Below are positions 1 through 8,523 of a DNA stretch of 64,000 nt, piece after piece (within the stretch, counting starts at the first letter, position 1; the number at the start of each line of letters is the position of its first letter). Under the pieces are notes generated by a model. That model saw only the letters and a program-made list of their open reading frames with translations. It had not been told where the DNA came from and searched no databases. The DNA is from Leptospira sp. B5-022 (GTDB taxonomy: Bacteria > Spirochaetota > Leptospiria > Leptospirales > Leptospiraceae): the NCBI RefSeq assembly GCF_000347035.1, contig NZ_ANIJ01000006.1, positions 310,001 to 374,000 on the forward strand. The letters run 5' to 3'. Made by a program: the position numbers and the translations under genes.

Positions 1-64
1 CGTAAGTCTTTAAAAGACCAGGCAGCTCCTAAATAATTTGGATTTCCATTCTAAAACACAAAGG

Positions 65-93
65 GCCGTTTTCGAAAGAAAGCGGCTTTTTTT
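65..93 (+). terminator. Rho-independent terminator
   Basis: A 9-bp stem (65-73 with 78-86, one G-T pair) closes a GAAA tetraloop and is followed by seven T residues. It would end a plus-strand transcript entering from the left edge. It lies directly after the stop codon of the minus-strand SemiSWEET gene, so it may also help end that transcript, although the T run is weaker in that direction. Confidence 0.85.
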
Positions 94-358
94 ATTCTTC
101 TTCTTTGGAACGAAGTTTGTACCAGAGTATGGTAGTGGTGAAAAGTAAGGTGAATGAGTTTGCCAGAATGATCGGAAAATCATTTTTTAAGACACCGTAA
201 CAAAGCCAAAAAAACACTCCCACAGAAAGGACCAGATACATATTCCTGGAAATATCCCTAGTCCTTTTTTCCAAGATCACTTTGATTAACTGCGGAAGAA
301 ATGCCAGAGTAGTCAGAGTACAAGCTATAAATCCAAGTAAAGAGATCGGATCCATCAT
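92..358 (-). CDS. SemiSWEET sugar transporter
   Basis: This 88-residue inner-membrane protein has three predicted helices (about residues 6-28, 38-58 and 65-83), the size of a single SemiSWEET half-transporter that works as a dimer. The PQ-loop motif FLPQ is at residues 20-23, and TRDISRNMY follows in the loop before helix 2, as I recall it in Leptospira biflexa SemiSWEET. That family moves mono- or disaccharides by facilitated diffusion; the substrate here cannot be read. Its ATG overlaps the queF stop by four bases, so translation is probably coupled to queF. A second ATG one codon later is equally possible. Confidence 0.9.
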   Translation of the reverse strand: MMDPISLLGFIACTLTTLAFLPQLIKVILEKRTRDISRNMYLVLSVGVFFWLCYGVLKNDFPIILANSFTLLFTTTILWYKLRSKEEE

Positions 359-768
359 TTGTTTGTATACTCTCTTGTGACGATTGTCTTAATCCCACCT
401 CTCAGGTTATAGTCTCCTTTAACCTTGATATATTTAGGATCCACGGATTGGACCAGATCTTCTAAGATCCGATTTACCACATTCTCATGGAAAATTCCCA
501 GGTTCCTATAGGCGAGAATATACTCTTTCAAGGATTTCAGCTCTATACATTTTGCCTTTGGTATATAGCTGATCTCGATCACTCCGAAATCCGGCAATCC
601 GGTTTTAGGACAAACCGCGGTGAATTCCGGAATGGTAAAATCGATTGTGTAATCCTTACCTTCGTAAACATTGGCGAAAGATTCTATCTCGGGAAGTTTC
701 AGACTGGGGATATGGTCCTGTCTTCCCTCATAAGCGGAAATTCCGATCGACTCTTGTTGATGGCTCAT
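355..768 (-). CDS. queF: NADPH-dependent 7-cyano-7-deazaguanine reductase
   Basis: QueF reduces the nitrile preQ0 to preQ1 in cytosolic queuosine synthesis. At 137 residues this is the short, unimodular type. The catalytic cysteine is Cys53 in TAVCPKTG with Asp60 shortly after. The QueF NADPH motif ELKSLKEY is at about 76-83, and His94-Glu95 fit the substrate-binding pair of the Bacillus enzyme. It is first in a two-gene unit with SemiSWEET and is divergent from guaA. The other queuosine genes are not in the window. Confidence 0.95.
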   Translation of the reverse strand: MSHQQESIGISAYEGRQDHIPSLKLPEIESFANVYEGKDYTIDFTIPEFTAVCPKTGLPDFGVIEISYIPKAKCIELKSLKEYILAYRNLGIFHENVVNRILEDLVQSVDPKYIKVKGDYNLRGGIKTIVTREYTNK

Positions 769-858
769 GATTCCCTCTTTAAAACCAGAGTTTTCCGGAC
801 TTTGTCTCTGGGAATCTTTTTACATCTCACATAAAGGAAACGTTAAGGATACCTTGGA
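769..858. promoter_or_regulatory. Divergent queF/guaA promoter region
   Basis: These 90 bases separate the starts of queF (minus) and guaA (plus), so both promoters must lie here or within the genes. An inverted repeat CCAGAG/CTCTGG (785-790 and 806-811) has a 15-base spacer and could be an operator or chance. AAGGA at 845-849 is the guaA ribosome-binding site, nine bases before its ATG. No strong -35/-10 pair is visible. Confidence 0.35.
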
Positions 859-2670
859 ATGAAGCACCAAAATGTAATTGGGATCGTGGATTTTGGAGGG
901 CAGTACGCCCATTTGATCGCGTCCAGAATTCGTCGTTTGGGGGCTTATTCCGAAATTTTAGGTAACGACGAACCCTTAGAAACGTATTCCAAACTTTCAG
1001 GTATTATTCTGTCCGGAGGACCGGAAAGTGTATACGAACCGGATTCTCCCTCTCTGCCTGTCGAAGTCCTAAAACTTGGAATTCCAGTTTTAGGGATTTG
1101 TTACGGCCACCAACTCATGATGAAACTACTGGGTGGAGAAGTGAAAAAAGCAGGTATTGCAGAATATGGAAGAGCCGCTTTAGATTTTATCGATACTTCC
1201 AAAACGAAATTACTCCAGGGTTTTGCAGGAGGAGAAGTAGTGTGGATGAGCCATGGGGACGAGGTGACTCGTTTGCCATCCGGTTTTACTCGCACAGCAT
1301 CCAGCCAAGACTGCGAATATGCCGTAGTGGAAAATCCCACCCAAAAATGGTTCGGAATCCAACTCCACCCGGAAGTGACTCATACGGAAAAAGGTTCCGT
1401 TCTTCTCGAAAACTTCGTAAAAATTTCGGGAGCGGAAGGCACCTGGGATCTTAAACAATTTTTAGACCTAAAAGAGAAAGAATTACATTCCATCGTTCCT
1501 CCTGATAAAAAGATCTTCTTACTCGTCTCCGGAGGAGTGGATTCCACTGTTTCGTACCTTCTTCTTTCCAGAGCTTTAGGAAAAGACAGAGTCAAGGGAG
1601 TTCTGATCGATACGGGATTTATGAGAAAAAACGAGGTTTCCGATCTCCAAGCAAAACTTGCTCCGCAAGGAATCCAATTGCATGTGCACGATTCTTCCGA
1701 ACTTTTTTATTCCGCTCTAAAAGGAAAAAAAGATCCGGAAGAAAAACGTAAGATTGTAGGAAATCTATTCTTACAAGCGCAAGCAGACTGTGCGAAAAGT
1801 TTAGGACTGAACGCGGACGAATGGTTGCTCGGACAAGGAACCATCTATCCGGATACGATAGAAAGCGGCGGAACAAAACATTCTCATACGATCAAGACCC
1901 ATCATAACAGGGTAGAAGCCATCCAGAAATTAATGGAAGAAGGTAAGGTCGTAGAACCGATCAAGGATCTATACAAAGACGAAGTAAGAGAACTTGGAAA
2001 TTACCTAGGACTTCCGAAAGAATGGACCGGAAGACATCCTTTCCCAGGCCCGGGACTTGTGGTCCGAATGATCGCCCAAGAAAAACCGATCGAGACTTCT
2101 GTTCAAAAACAATTGGATGAGCTAGTCGGAAAGGAATCTTCTTTGAGCGCAAAACTTCTTCCTGTAGCCTCCGTGGGAGTGAAGGGAGACCAAAGATCTT
2201 ACGCACATTGTGCTGCCATTTCAGGCGACAAGACCTGGGACGAGTTGGATAAAATTTCCACAGCGATCACTAACCAAATTTCTTCCGTAAATCGAGTCGT
2301 ACTATTTTTAGGAAAGTCCGAAGACTTCTCCAAAGCAAATTTCCAATTCCAGGCAATCGACTTGGACCAGAAAGATTCTGATATCTTGAGAGAAGCGGAC
2401 GCAGCAGTGGAGAAGATACTACAAAAAAGAAAGATCTACGATCAGATCTGGCAAATGCCTGTGGTACTTCTTCCTTTGGGCTCCGAAACAGGAAAAAGAA
2501 GTATCGTTCTTAGGCCGGTGGATTCTCAGGAAGCAATGACTGCGAGTTTCTTCCGACTGGAAAAAGATGTTTTGGATGAACTTGTTTCCGAAGTCCTGAA
2601 AATTCCGGGGATCGAATATTTGTTTTTCGATCTGACAAACAAACCTCCCGGCACCATAGAGTGGGAATAG
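859..2670 (+). CDS. guaA: GMP synthase (glutamine-hydrolysing)
   Basis: This cytosolic enzyme converts XMP, ATP and glutamine to GMP in purine synthesis. The N-terminal class I amidotransferase has Cys81 in GICYGHQ and His171/Glu173 in HPE. The ATP pyrophosphatase P-loop SGGVDS starts near residue 225, and GRHPFPGPGL marks the XMP-binding region. At 603 residues it is about 80 longer than the usual bacterial enzyme of roughly 525. The extra length lies in the C-terminal dimerisation part, which recalls the longer eukaryotic enzyme. It is complete and probably transcribed alone. Confidence 0.97.
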   Translation: MKHQNVIGIVDFGGQYAHLIASRIRRLGAYSEILGNDEPLETYSKLSGIILSGGPESVYEPDSPSLPVEVLKLGIPVLGICYGHQLMMKLLGGEVKKAGIAEYGRAALDFIDTSKTKLLQGFAGGEVVWMSHGDEVTRLPSGFTRTASSQDCEYAVVENPTQKWFGIQLHPEVTHTEKGSVLLENFVKISGAEGTWDLKQFLDLKEKELHSIVPPDKKIFLLVSGGVDSTVSYLLLSRALGKDRVKGVLIDTGFMRKNEVSDLQAKLAPQGIQLHVHDSSELFYSALKGKKDPEEKRKIVGNLFLQAQADCAKSLGLNADEWLLGQGTIYPDTIESGGTKHSHTIKTHHNRVEAIQKLMEEGKVVEPIKDLYKDEVRELGNYLGLPKEWTGRHPFPGPGLVVRMIAQEKPIETSVQKQLDELVGKESSLSAKLLPVASVGVKGDQRSYAHCAAISGDKTWDELDKISTAITNQISSVNRVVLFLGKSEDFSKANFQFQAIDLDQKDSDILREADAAVEKILQKRKIYDQIWQMPVVLLPLGSETGKRSIVLRPVDSQEAMTASFFRLEKDVLDELVSEVLKIPGIEYLFFDLTNKPPGTIEWE

Positions 2671-2675
2671 TTCGG

Positions 2676-3134
2676 CTAAGAGATCCCGCTTTTAAAGTTC
2701 GGATCGAATTTTGGGATAAGGAACTTTTTACCGTTCCAGATCAGATCCCAATTTTCAGAATTTTCTCTCCATTCCAGTTCCGGATCTAAAAGGATTTCGG
2801 TGGAGAGCCTTCCCCAGATCTCACTCCGAAAAGGGTGAAGTAGATTTCCAAATGGATCGAATTTCAAATTTTCCGGCTGGAATTGGATCCCTTTTTCTCC
2901 TCCATAATACAGTCGATCTCCGACTCTATGTTTGAACAGAACCGGATAATGTTCCGTTTGCACAAAATTCATTTCGTTGCCGCAAGGAGAGATATAGGAG
3001 CATTCTGGGTATTTGCCGGTCCGGTTTTTTTCTAGATGAGTGAAAAAGAAGTCTAAAAACTTTTTGTCCGTAAGTTCGGAATCCTCGTGGAAAAGTCTAG
3101 CATTCGAGTCGATTCGATAGAAATAGATCCTCAA
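2676..3134 (-). CDS. UPF0598 / DUF4505 family protein
   Basis: This 152-residue protein of unknown function has features I recall from UPF0598, whose human member is C8orf82: an N-terminal YFYRID, then FLDFFF, then NRTGKYPE leading to SPCGNEMNF, then a YGG and LLHP near the middle. No catalytic residues are known for the family. It has no signal peptide or membrane segment. The start is TTG, preceded by a strong GGAGG six bases upstream. It is convergent with guaA with a five-base gap. Confidence 0.75.
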   Translation of the reverse strand: MRIYFYRIDSNARLFHEDSELTDKKFLDFFFTHLEKNRTGKYPECSYISPCGNEMNFVQTEHYPVLFKHRVGDRLYYGGEKGIQFQPENLKFDPFGNLLHPFRSEIWGRLSTEILLDPELEWRENSENWDLIWNGKKFLIPKFDPNFKSGIS

Positions 3135-3155
3135 AGTCTTTCCTCCACTTTTCTA

Positions 3156-3185
3156 TTGACACCTTGCCCATCCGCAAAATCATAC
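3156..3185 (+). promoter_or_regulatory. Candidate promoter of the tRNA pair
   Basis: A perfect -35 hexamer TTGACA lies at 3156-3161. A poor -10 candidate (TCATAC at 3180-3185, spacing 18) follows, about nine bases before the tRNA-Cys 5' end. The position suits a tRNA promoter, but the -10 match is weak. Confidence 0.4.
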
Positions 3186-3192
3186 CTCATAT

Positions 3193-3264
<72 letters not shown>

Positions 3265-3281
3265 GGCAGAGTCTCTCAAAC

Positions 3282-3368
<87 letters not shown>

Positions 3369-3371
3369 AAC

Positions 3372-5342
3372 TTACTCTAATCTAAAATCGCAAAGATCTC
3401 CTAAATCTAAAATTGGCAGATCCATTGTGTTTTCCGGATCGAAACCTCCAAAACGGATCTTAAAACTCCTAAAAAATACGATATCCGGAAAGATCGTAAT
3501 TTTTGAAAGTTCCATGGTCTCTTTCCAGACAAAGGAATTCCAACCGGGTTTCAGACCCATTTCACGAGTTCCCAAATCATATTTTCTATGAGACCAATAG
3601 AGTTTGTCCTCATCAAAAGATTCTTCCGAAAATACAGTGACTTCCATCTTAGTCGGCGGATTTTTCCATTCGGGAGAGATATAGATCCCGAACGAATAAT
3701 CTTCTTCTCTGCGTTTGGATGGATTTGGGTATTTATGGGTAAGACATCCTTCTACAGAAAATTCAGAATTTCCTTCCGAGGCAGAGACTTGGATCGTTTC
3801 TGAAATTCTTTTTTCTCTTTCCTCGGTTTGGTTCCTAAAAGGAAGGATACGCCTTTCTATCTTTTTAGCAAGTGGAGAAGACGAGGCAAAAACCTGTCTT
3901 CCATACGCGAGTTCCGCCGGAATAGAAAGTCTCCAGATCCAAAAGGAAGTATTTAAAAGAAATGTAAAACTTAAGAAGATTACAGAAGCTTTGGAAAATT
4001 GAGAGGTGGTTTCCTTCTCTCTTCCCCATAAAATCCCGGTCAATGCGAAAAAGGGAAGCGCAACCTCATCGTCCAAAAGATAACATTGGAAAAACCCAGC
4101 CACCCAGATGAAGCCAACACCGATCAAAGGAAAATTTCCTTCTTCCAAACTGGATGTTGCGATCTTTCTAAAGAAAAGATAGAAAAAGCCGATCCATAAA
4201 ATTCCGGAAAGCCATCCGCCCACGATCGCAAATTCTAATATATCATTATGAGCGTGTTTATTCGGAGTAATATACAACTCGTACCAAAGTTGTTCATTCT
4301 TTTGGATAAATGTTTTGGAAACCTCTGAACTGGTTTCCTTAAATCTTCCTCCTCCGGTTCCCAAAATCGGATTTTCTGCGAGTAGAGGAAAGCTGAGTTT
4401 ATAGATCCAATATCTTTGGTTTTCGGGTGTTTGGATCTCTGTGAGTTGGGCGAGAGTTCTTTGTAATAACCAATTTTTTTGATAAAAGAATCGAACTGCT
4501 GCTCCGAGTGAGACCAAAACGGAAATTAGAATAAGGACTCGCACCGGTGTGATCTTTGGAAATTTACCTGAGAGATCTTTCCATTTGCTTAGAATAAAAT
4601 ACACAGTGACCGCTAAAACTCCAAGCCATGCGGACTTACTTTGGTTGAGTAAAAACACCCAGGATGCTAATAGGAGAAGGACCCCGAATCCAAAGCTACG
4701 TTTTAGATCCTTCTTCTTGATCTTTTGCAAAACAAGAAGTACAAGTCCTGGAATATAAAAAGAAATTAATCCGCCATAGGTTAAATGAGTGTTCATCAAA
4801 CCGATCGGAAGATACGTTTCTAAACCGAAAAGTGGTCCTGCCGGATGTTGCCTTCTATCTCCGGGCGCAGGTGTAAAACCGTTGGAGATAAATTTTCCGA
4901 GTCTATATTCGCTGAATACGGAAGCGATCCCTGAGATCAAAACCAGTAAAAACGAGATCCATAAATATTTATAGATCAGCTTTCTATTTTTTTCGTCGGA
5001 GGAATGTACTGCCGCTATCGGGAATAGGATCGAAAGCCAAAAGTCTCCCGCCTCCGATTGTCTTGTGAACGTTTTCCAGAAATGGGAATATTCTTCGAAG
5101 TGTACCAGAGAGGAAATGAATACTAAAGTATAAGCACCTAAGATAAACGCCCAGGGCAGAAGATACACTCTGATCTTTTGGAAATTTTCCTTAGGTGAGA
5201 ATATAAAACAGAAAATGCTCAATCCCGCCAGGATTTGAGAGGCGGAAACGGAAAGTGGAAAAGCTAGTAAGAATAATAATAAGGAATATAAAGAGACTTT
5301 TCCGGAGGTCTCGGATATTTGAGAAAAGAAGATACGTTTCAC
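3372..5342 (-). CDS. O-antigen ligase / polymerase-like membrane protein
   Basis: This is a polytopic membrane protein of 656 residues with about 10-12 hydrophobic helices in its first ~490 residues. A periplasmic loop reads NPILGTGGGRF and, about 40 residues on, KHAHNDILEFAIVGG. That fits the Wzy_C family, which joins or polymerises O-antigen or other surface glycans. The last ~170 residues are polar with no helices and form a soluble extension of unknown role. The GTG start has GGGGA just upstream. A divergent glycosyltransferase and gmhA nearby support lipopolysaccharide work. Ligase and polymerase cannot be separated by sequence alone. Confidence 0.75.
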   Translation of the reverse strand: MKRIFFSQISETSGKVSLYSLLLFLLAFPLSVSASQILAGLSIFCFIFSPKENFQKIRVYLLPWAFILGAYTLVFISSLVHFEEYSHFWKTFTRQSEAGDFWLSILFPIAAVHSSDEKNRKLIYKYLWISFLLVLISGIASVFSEYRLGKFISNGFTPAPGDRRQHPAGPLFGLETYLPIGLMNTHLTYGGLISFYIPGLVLLVLQKIKKKDLKRSFGFGVLLLLASWVFLLNQSKSAWLGVLAVTVYFILSKWKDLSGKFPKITPVRVLILISVLVSLGAAVRFFYQKNWLLQRTLAQLTEIQTPENQRYWIYKLSFPLLAENPILGTGGGRFKETSSEVSKTFIQKNEQLWYELYITPNKHAHNDILEFAIVGGWLSGILWIGFFYLFFRKIATSSLEEGNFPLIGVGFIWVAGFFQCYLLDDEVALPFFALTGILWGREKETTSQFSKASVIFLSFTFLLNTSFWIWRLSIPAELAYGRQVFASSSPLAKKIERRILPFRNQTEEREKRISETIQVSASEGNSEFSVEGCLTHKYPNPSKRREEDYSFGIYISPEWKNPPTKMEVTVFSEESFDEDKLYWSHRKYDLGTREMGLKPGWNSFVWKETMELSKITIFPDIVFFRSFKIRFGGFDPENTMDLPILDLGDLCDFRLE

Positions 5343-5447
5343 CGGTCCCCAGAGTTTCCTTTTCCTCTCAGATTTCCAGAAAAAACCGCTGACAAAGAAG
5401 GAAAACCTCCTATTTTAGGAATTCATTCGCCCCGGCGATATTCATGT

Positions 5448-6347
5448 ATGGCAGAATCCGTTAAAACAAAGGAATCTTCTTCCCCTAAAAAAAAGAAATC
5501 CAAACCTAAGACGCCTCTCAGTAGAAACGAGGTCCGGGATAGATTTCTAAAAAAACTTTCCGTTGCGATCATCACCTATAATGAAGAAGCGAATATCGGA
5601 GATTGTATCAAATCCTGTAGGGATATCGCGGACGAGATCATAGTTTTAGATTCCAATAGCACTGATAAGACCAAAGAGATCAGCGAGTCTTTTCCTGAGG
5701 TGCGTTTTTCCTCTCAGAATTTTAAGGGACATGTAGAACAGAAGAATGATGCGATCTCTCTCTGTAAGAATGAATGGATCCTGTCTTTAGATGCGGACGA
5801 ACGTCTGAGTGAGGAACTTAAGAGATCCCTTCGTACATTTTTAGAAAGCCCGGAAGATCCGTCTTTGAACGGACTCAAAGTTTCCAGACTTACCTTTCAT
5901 ATGGGAAGGTTTATCCGTTTTTCGGGATGGTATCCTCAGACCAAATATCGTGTTATCCGAAAGTCCAAGTCGACATGGACAGGGGAAAATCCACATGATT
6001 ACTTGGTGGTGGAAGGTAAGGGCAAAAAGATAAAAGGGGATATCCTACATTATAGTTTTGCGGACCTTGCCCAACAAGTGGATACGATCAATAAATTTTC
6101 CTCTATCGTTTCTTGGACTCGTTGGAAGAAAAATAAAAAATTCTCATTAGCCCGAACGATCGTCAAACCGTTCGGCAAATTTGTGGAGATCTACTTTTTC
6201 AAACTCGGATTCCTGGATGGTTTCCCTGGATTTACGATCGCGATCTCTTCCGCATATTCCACTTTTTTAAAGGAAGCAAAGATCTACGAATTGGGGAAAA
6301 ATTTGATAGAACGCCCTTCAAATCTACGAAAAGATTACGGGAAATAA
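5448..6347 (+). CDS. Family 2 glycosyltransferase (WaaE/KdtX-like)
   Basis: This is a GT-A fold glycosyltransferase of about 299 residues. The nucleotide-sugar region starts with SVAIITYNEEANI, followed by IIVLDSNSTDKT and the metal-binding DAD in WILSLDADERLS. The KYRVIRK region fits the WaaE/KdtX branch that adds a sugar to the lipopolysaccharide inner core. The frame is open upstream to 5319, but that longer start would overlap the divergent ligase gene, so the ATG at 5448 is preferred. The 43-residue basic N-terminal stretch before the catalytic domain may bind membrane. The next gene starts three bases after its stop. Confidence 0.85.
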   Translation: MAESVKTKESSSPKKKKSKPKTPLSRNEVRDRFLKKLSVAIITYNEEANIGDCIKSCRDIADEIIVLDSNSTDKTKEISESFPEVRFSSQNFKGHVEQKNDAISLCKNEWILSLDADERLSEELKRSLRTFLESPEDPSLNGLKVSRLTFHMGRFIRFSGWYPQTKYRVIRKSKSTWTGENPHDYLVVEGKGKKIKGDILHYSFADLAQQVDTINKFSSIVSWTRWKKNKKFSLARTIVKPFGKFVEIYFFKLGFLDGFPGFTIAISSAYSTFLKEAKIYELGKNLIERPSNLRKDYGK

Positions 6348-6349
6348 AG

Positions 6350-7129
6350 ATGGCTAAGGGCAAACAAAAATCTGGGTTTTGGAATAAGCTCTTTTTCTGG
6401 AGAAAGAAAAAGACAGTCTCTGCCGAAACGGAAAAGGAAGTCGTTAGAGATAGTAGGGGTTATACCTGGGAATTAAAAGACCTAAGAGAAAAGGCGGAGC
6501 GCTTTTTTGTGACCCGTAAAAAACTTTCCGGAACTATTTTTGAGAGTCCCTCCCTAAGGCTGACTAAAAATAACCGCAATCTATTTCGTTTAGAAGGGAA
6601 AGAAAAATCAGGCAGAGAATATTCTTTAGTAATCTCTACCGGAAACTATCTAACGGAACAAGCAGGAAAGATCAGCGGTGTGATTTTTTTAGGAGAAGCG
6701 GAACTAAACCGTTTATTGAGCGGAGACCATAAGAGTCTAAAAAGTATCTTATCCGGGATCAATACTCCGAACTGGGACGAGGAATCATGGGCCGTTCTCC
6801 AGGAAGAACCGGACCTAAAACGCTCTGCCGATTCTTGGAAAGAAATTTTAACTTGGGAGCCGATCTGGAAACAACAGATACTCATCAATTTACGCCCAAG
6901 TACGATCGCGGTGTTACTGGTATTTTTAGGTAAAGAATTCGAAGATATGTTCCAGGCAAATTCTTCCGAAAGAGTGAAACAAATCGTTTCCAAAGAGCTG
7001 TATTTTTTAAACGTAAGCGGGATTAGGAATTCTCCGCATTCCGAAAATTTGACACTGTACGAATTCGATTCCGCTAAAAGGGAATTTGAGTCGGTGCTTT
7101 CAAAAATTCGGTCTAAAAAGGATAAATGA
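6350..7129 (+). CDS. Unknown protein with a FliG-like helical segment
   Basis: This 259-residue soluble protein is not recognised as a whole. The first ~25 residues are very basic and aromatic. A mixed region follows to about residue 160. Residues ~180-225 read [13 protein letters not shown], then MF, then a helix with VKQIV and KEL. That order resembles the FliG N-terminal or middle domain pattern LLxxLGxE...F...I. No flagellar gene is near; it lies between a core glycosyltransferase and gmhA and overlaps gmhA by four bases, so it is probably cotranscribed with envelope genes. The FliG resemblance is by eye only. Confidence 0.75.
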   Translation: MAKGKQKSGFWNKLFFWRKKKTVSAETEKEVVRDSRGYTWELKDLREKAERFFVTRKKLSGTIFESPSLRLTKNNRNLFRLEGKEKSGREYSLVISTGNYLTEQAGKISGVIFLGEAELNRLLSGDHKSLKSILSGINTPNWDEESWAVLQEEPDLKRSADSWKEILTWEPIWKQQILINLRPSTIAVLLVFLGKEFEDMFQANSSERVKQIVSKELYFLNVSGIRNSPHSENLTLYEFDSAKREFESVLSKIRSKKDK

Positions 7130-7719
7130 GAATGAACTTAAAAGAGATCGCATCCAAACAGATCCAGGACTCGATTGAAACCAAAAAAGCGGTATTGGAT
7201 ACACTTCTTCCGGAGATCGAAGAAGCGGGAAAGATCGCTTCCGAAGTATTAAAAAAAGGGAATACGATCCTTTTTTGTGGGAACGGTGGGTCTTCTTGTG
7301 ATGCGTCTCATATAGCAGCGGAACTTGTGGTACGTTACAAATCCGGGAACGAAAGAAGAGCTCTTCCTGCATTGGCATTGAACGCAGATTCTGCGGTGCT
7401 TACCGCTTGTTCCAACGATTATGGATATGAGTTCGTATTTTCTCGCCAGGTAGAAGCATTCGGAAAACCGGGTGATTTATTGGTTGGACTTTCCACCAGT
7501 GGAAATTCCAAAAACGTGATCGCAGCTCTCGAGTCCGCTAAAAAGATCGGAATGAAAACGATTTCTCTTTTAGGAGGAGATGGCGGAAAGATGAAAGGAA
7601 TGGCGGATCTGGATCTGATTATTCCTAGGAAAGAAACGGCGCGTATCCAAGAATCTCATATTCTGATCGGTCATATTCTTTGTTCCATTGTGGAATACGA
7701 ACTCTTTCAGTTAGGATAA
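7126..7719 (+). CDS. gmhA: Sedoheptulose-7-phosphate isomerase
   Basis: A 197-residue SIS-domain protein that should convert sedoheptulose 7-phosphate to D-glycero-D-manno-heptose 7-phosphate, the first step of heptose synthesis for the lipopolysaccharide core. [18 protein letters not shown] and [12 protein letters not shown] are the two SIS sugar-phosphate loops, and [12 protein letters not shown] supplies the Glu/His pair of GmhA. The ATG at 7126 overlaps the previous stop; ATG at 7132 is an alternative. Sitting downstream of the core glycosyltransferase fits an envelope operon. Confidence 0.9.
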   Translation: MRMNLKEIASKQIQDSIETKKAVLDTLLPEIEEAGKIASEVLKKGNTILFCGNGGSSCDASHIAAELVVRYKSGNERRALPALALNADSAVLTACSNDYGYEFVFSRQVEAFGKPGDLLVGLSTSGNSKNVIAALESAKKIGMKTISLLGGDGGKMKGMADLDLIIPRKETARIQESHILIGHILCSIVEYELFQLG

Positions 7720-7722
7720 AAC

Positions 7723-8511
7723 TTGGAAGGTAACCACCAAGCCGAATTAATTCTTTCAATCCAAGACCTGGACGTAAAGATCGGGTCTTCTTATATTCTT
7801 AAACACTTCGATTTCCAAATTTCTAAAAAAGAAATCCATGCACTCGTGGGGGAATCCGGAAGCGGAAAATCCACATTTGCAAGTACAGTTCTCGGACTCC
7901 TAAATGAAGAAGCTTCCATAACCTGGAAAAATTTTTCGATCTTCTCGCAAAACATACCAAGCGGAGATTTCTCTCTTTGGAAAAATTGGCGAGGAAAACG
8001 GATTAGTTTGATCCCACAAACCGCGGCAATCGGACTTCATCCTTTTTTAAGTATCGGTTCTCAGATCCTGGAATATTTTTCACTGATCCACCCTGAGTTT
8101 GCGAATGAAGAAACTTGCCTCCGATTATTAAAAGAATTCGGGCTTTCCGATCCCAAAGCTGCATGGAAGGCGAGGCCTCACCAACTTTCCGGTGGAGAAA
8201 GACAGAGAATTTTAATCCTATTTTCGGTATATTCCGGAGCGGAACTCATTTTGGCAGATGAACCTACCTCGGCTTTGGACCCGATTACCGGGAAGGCCAT
8301 CCTAGAACTTTTAAAAACCAGGGTGAAAGATCTGGGAGCGGGACTTCTATTTATTAGCCACGATCTTAGTTCTGCGAGAGAATTGGCCGATACTATAACT
8401 GTGATGAAATCCGGAGAAAAACTAGAAACCCTAAAAAGACAAAACGGTCCCTGGGAACCAAGTTTAGAGTATTCCAGAAAACTGTTTACTTTGGATGAAA
8501 ATCCCGCTTAA
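7723..8511 (+). CDS. ABC transporter ATP-binding protein, Opp/Dpp-like, orphan
   Basis: A 262-residue ATPase with Walker A GESGSGKS (about 43-50), signature LSGGERQR (about 158-165), Walker B LILADEP and the switch histidine in FISHD. The sequence is closest in style to DppD/OppD peptide or nickel importers, but it lacks their usual C-terminal oligopeptide extension, and no permease or binding protein lies nearby. The start is TTG, three bases after gmhA. Its partner is probably encoded elsewhere; a glycolipid or peptide substrate cannot be told apart. Confidence 0.8.
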   Translation: MEGNHQAELILSIQDLDVKIGSSYILKHFDFQISKKEIHALVGESGSGKSTFASTVLGLLNEEASITWKNFSIFSQNIPSGDFSLWKNWRGKRISLIPQTAAIGLHPFLSIGSQILEYFSLIHPEFANEETCLRLLKEFGLSDPKAAWKARPHQLSGGERQRILILFSVYSGAELILADEPTSALDPITGKAILELLKTRVKDLGAGLLFISHDLSSARELADTITVMKSGEKLETLKRQNGPWEPSLEYSRKLFTLDENPA

Positions 8512-8523
8512 ATTGCAAAACTT

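Noticed and set aside
5319..5447. Upstream extension of the glycosyltransferase frame
   Set aside because: It would overlap the divergent ligase gene and adds no domain, so the ATG at 5448 is used.
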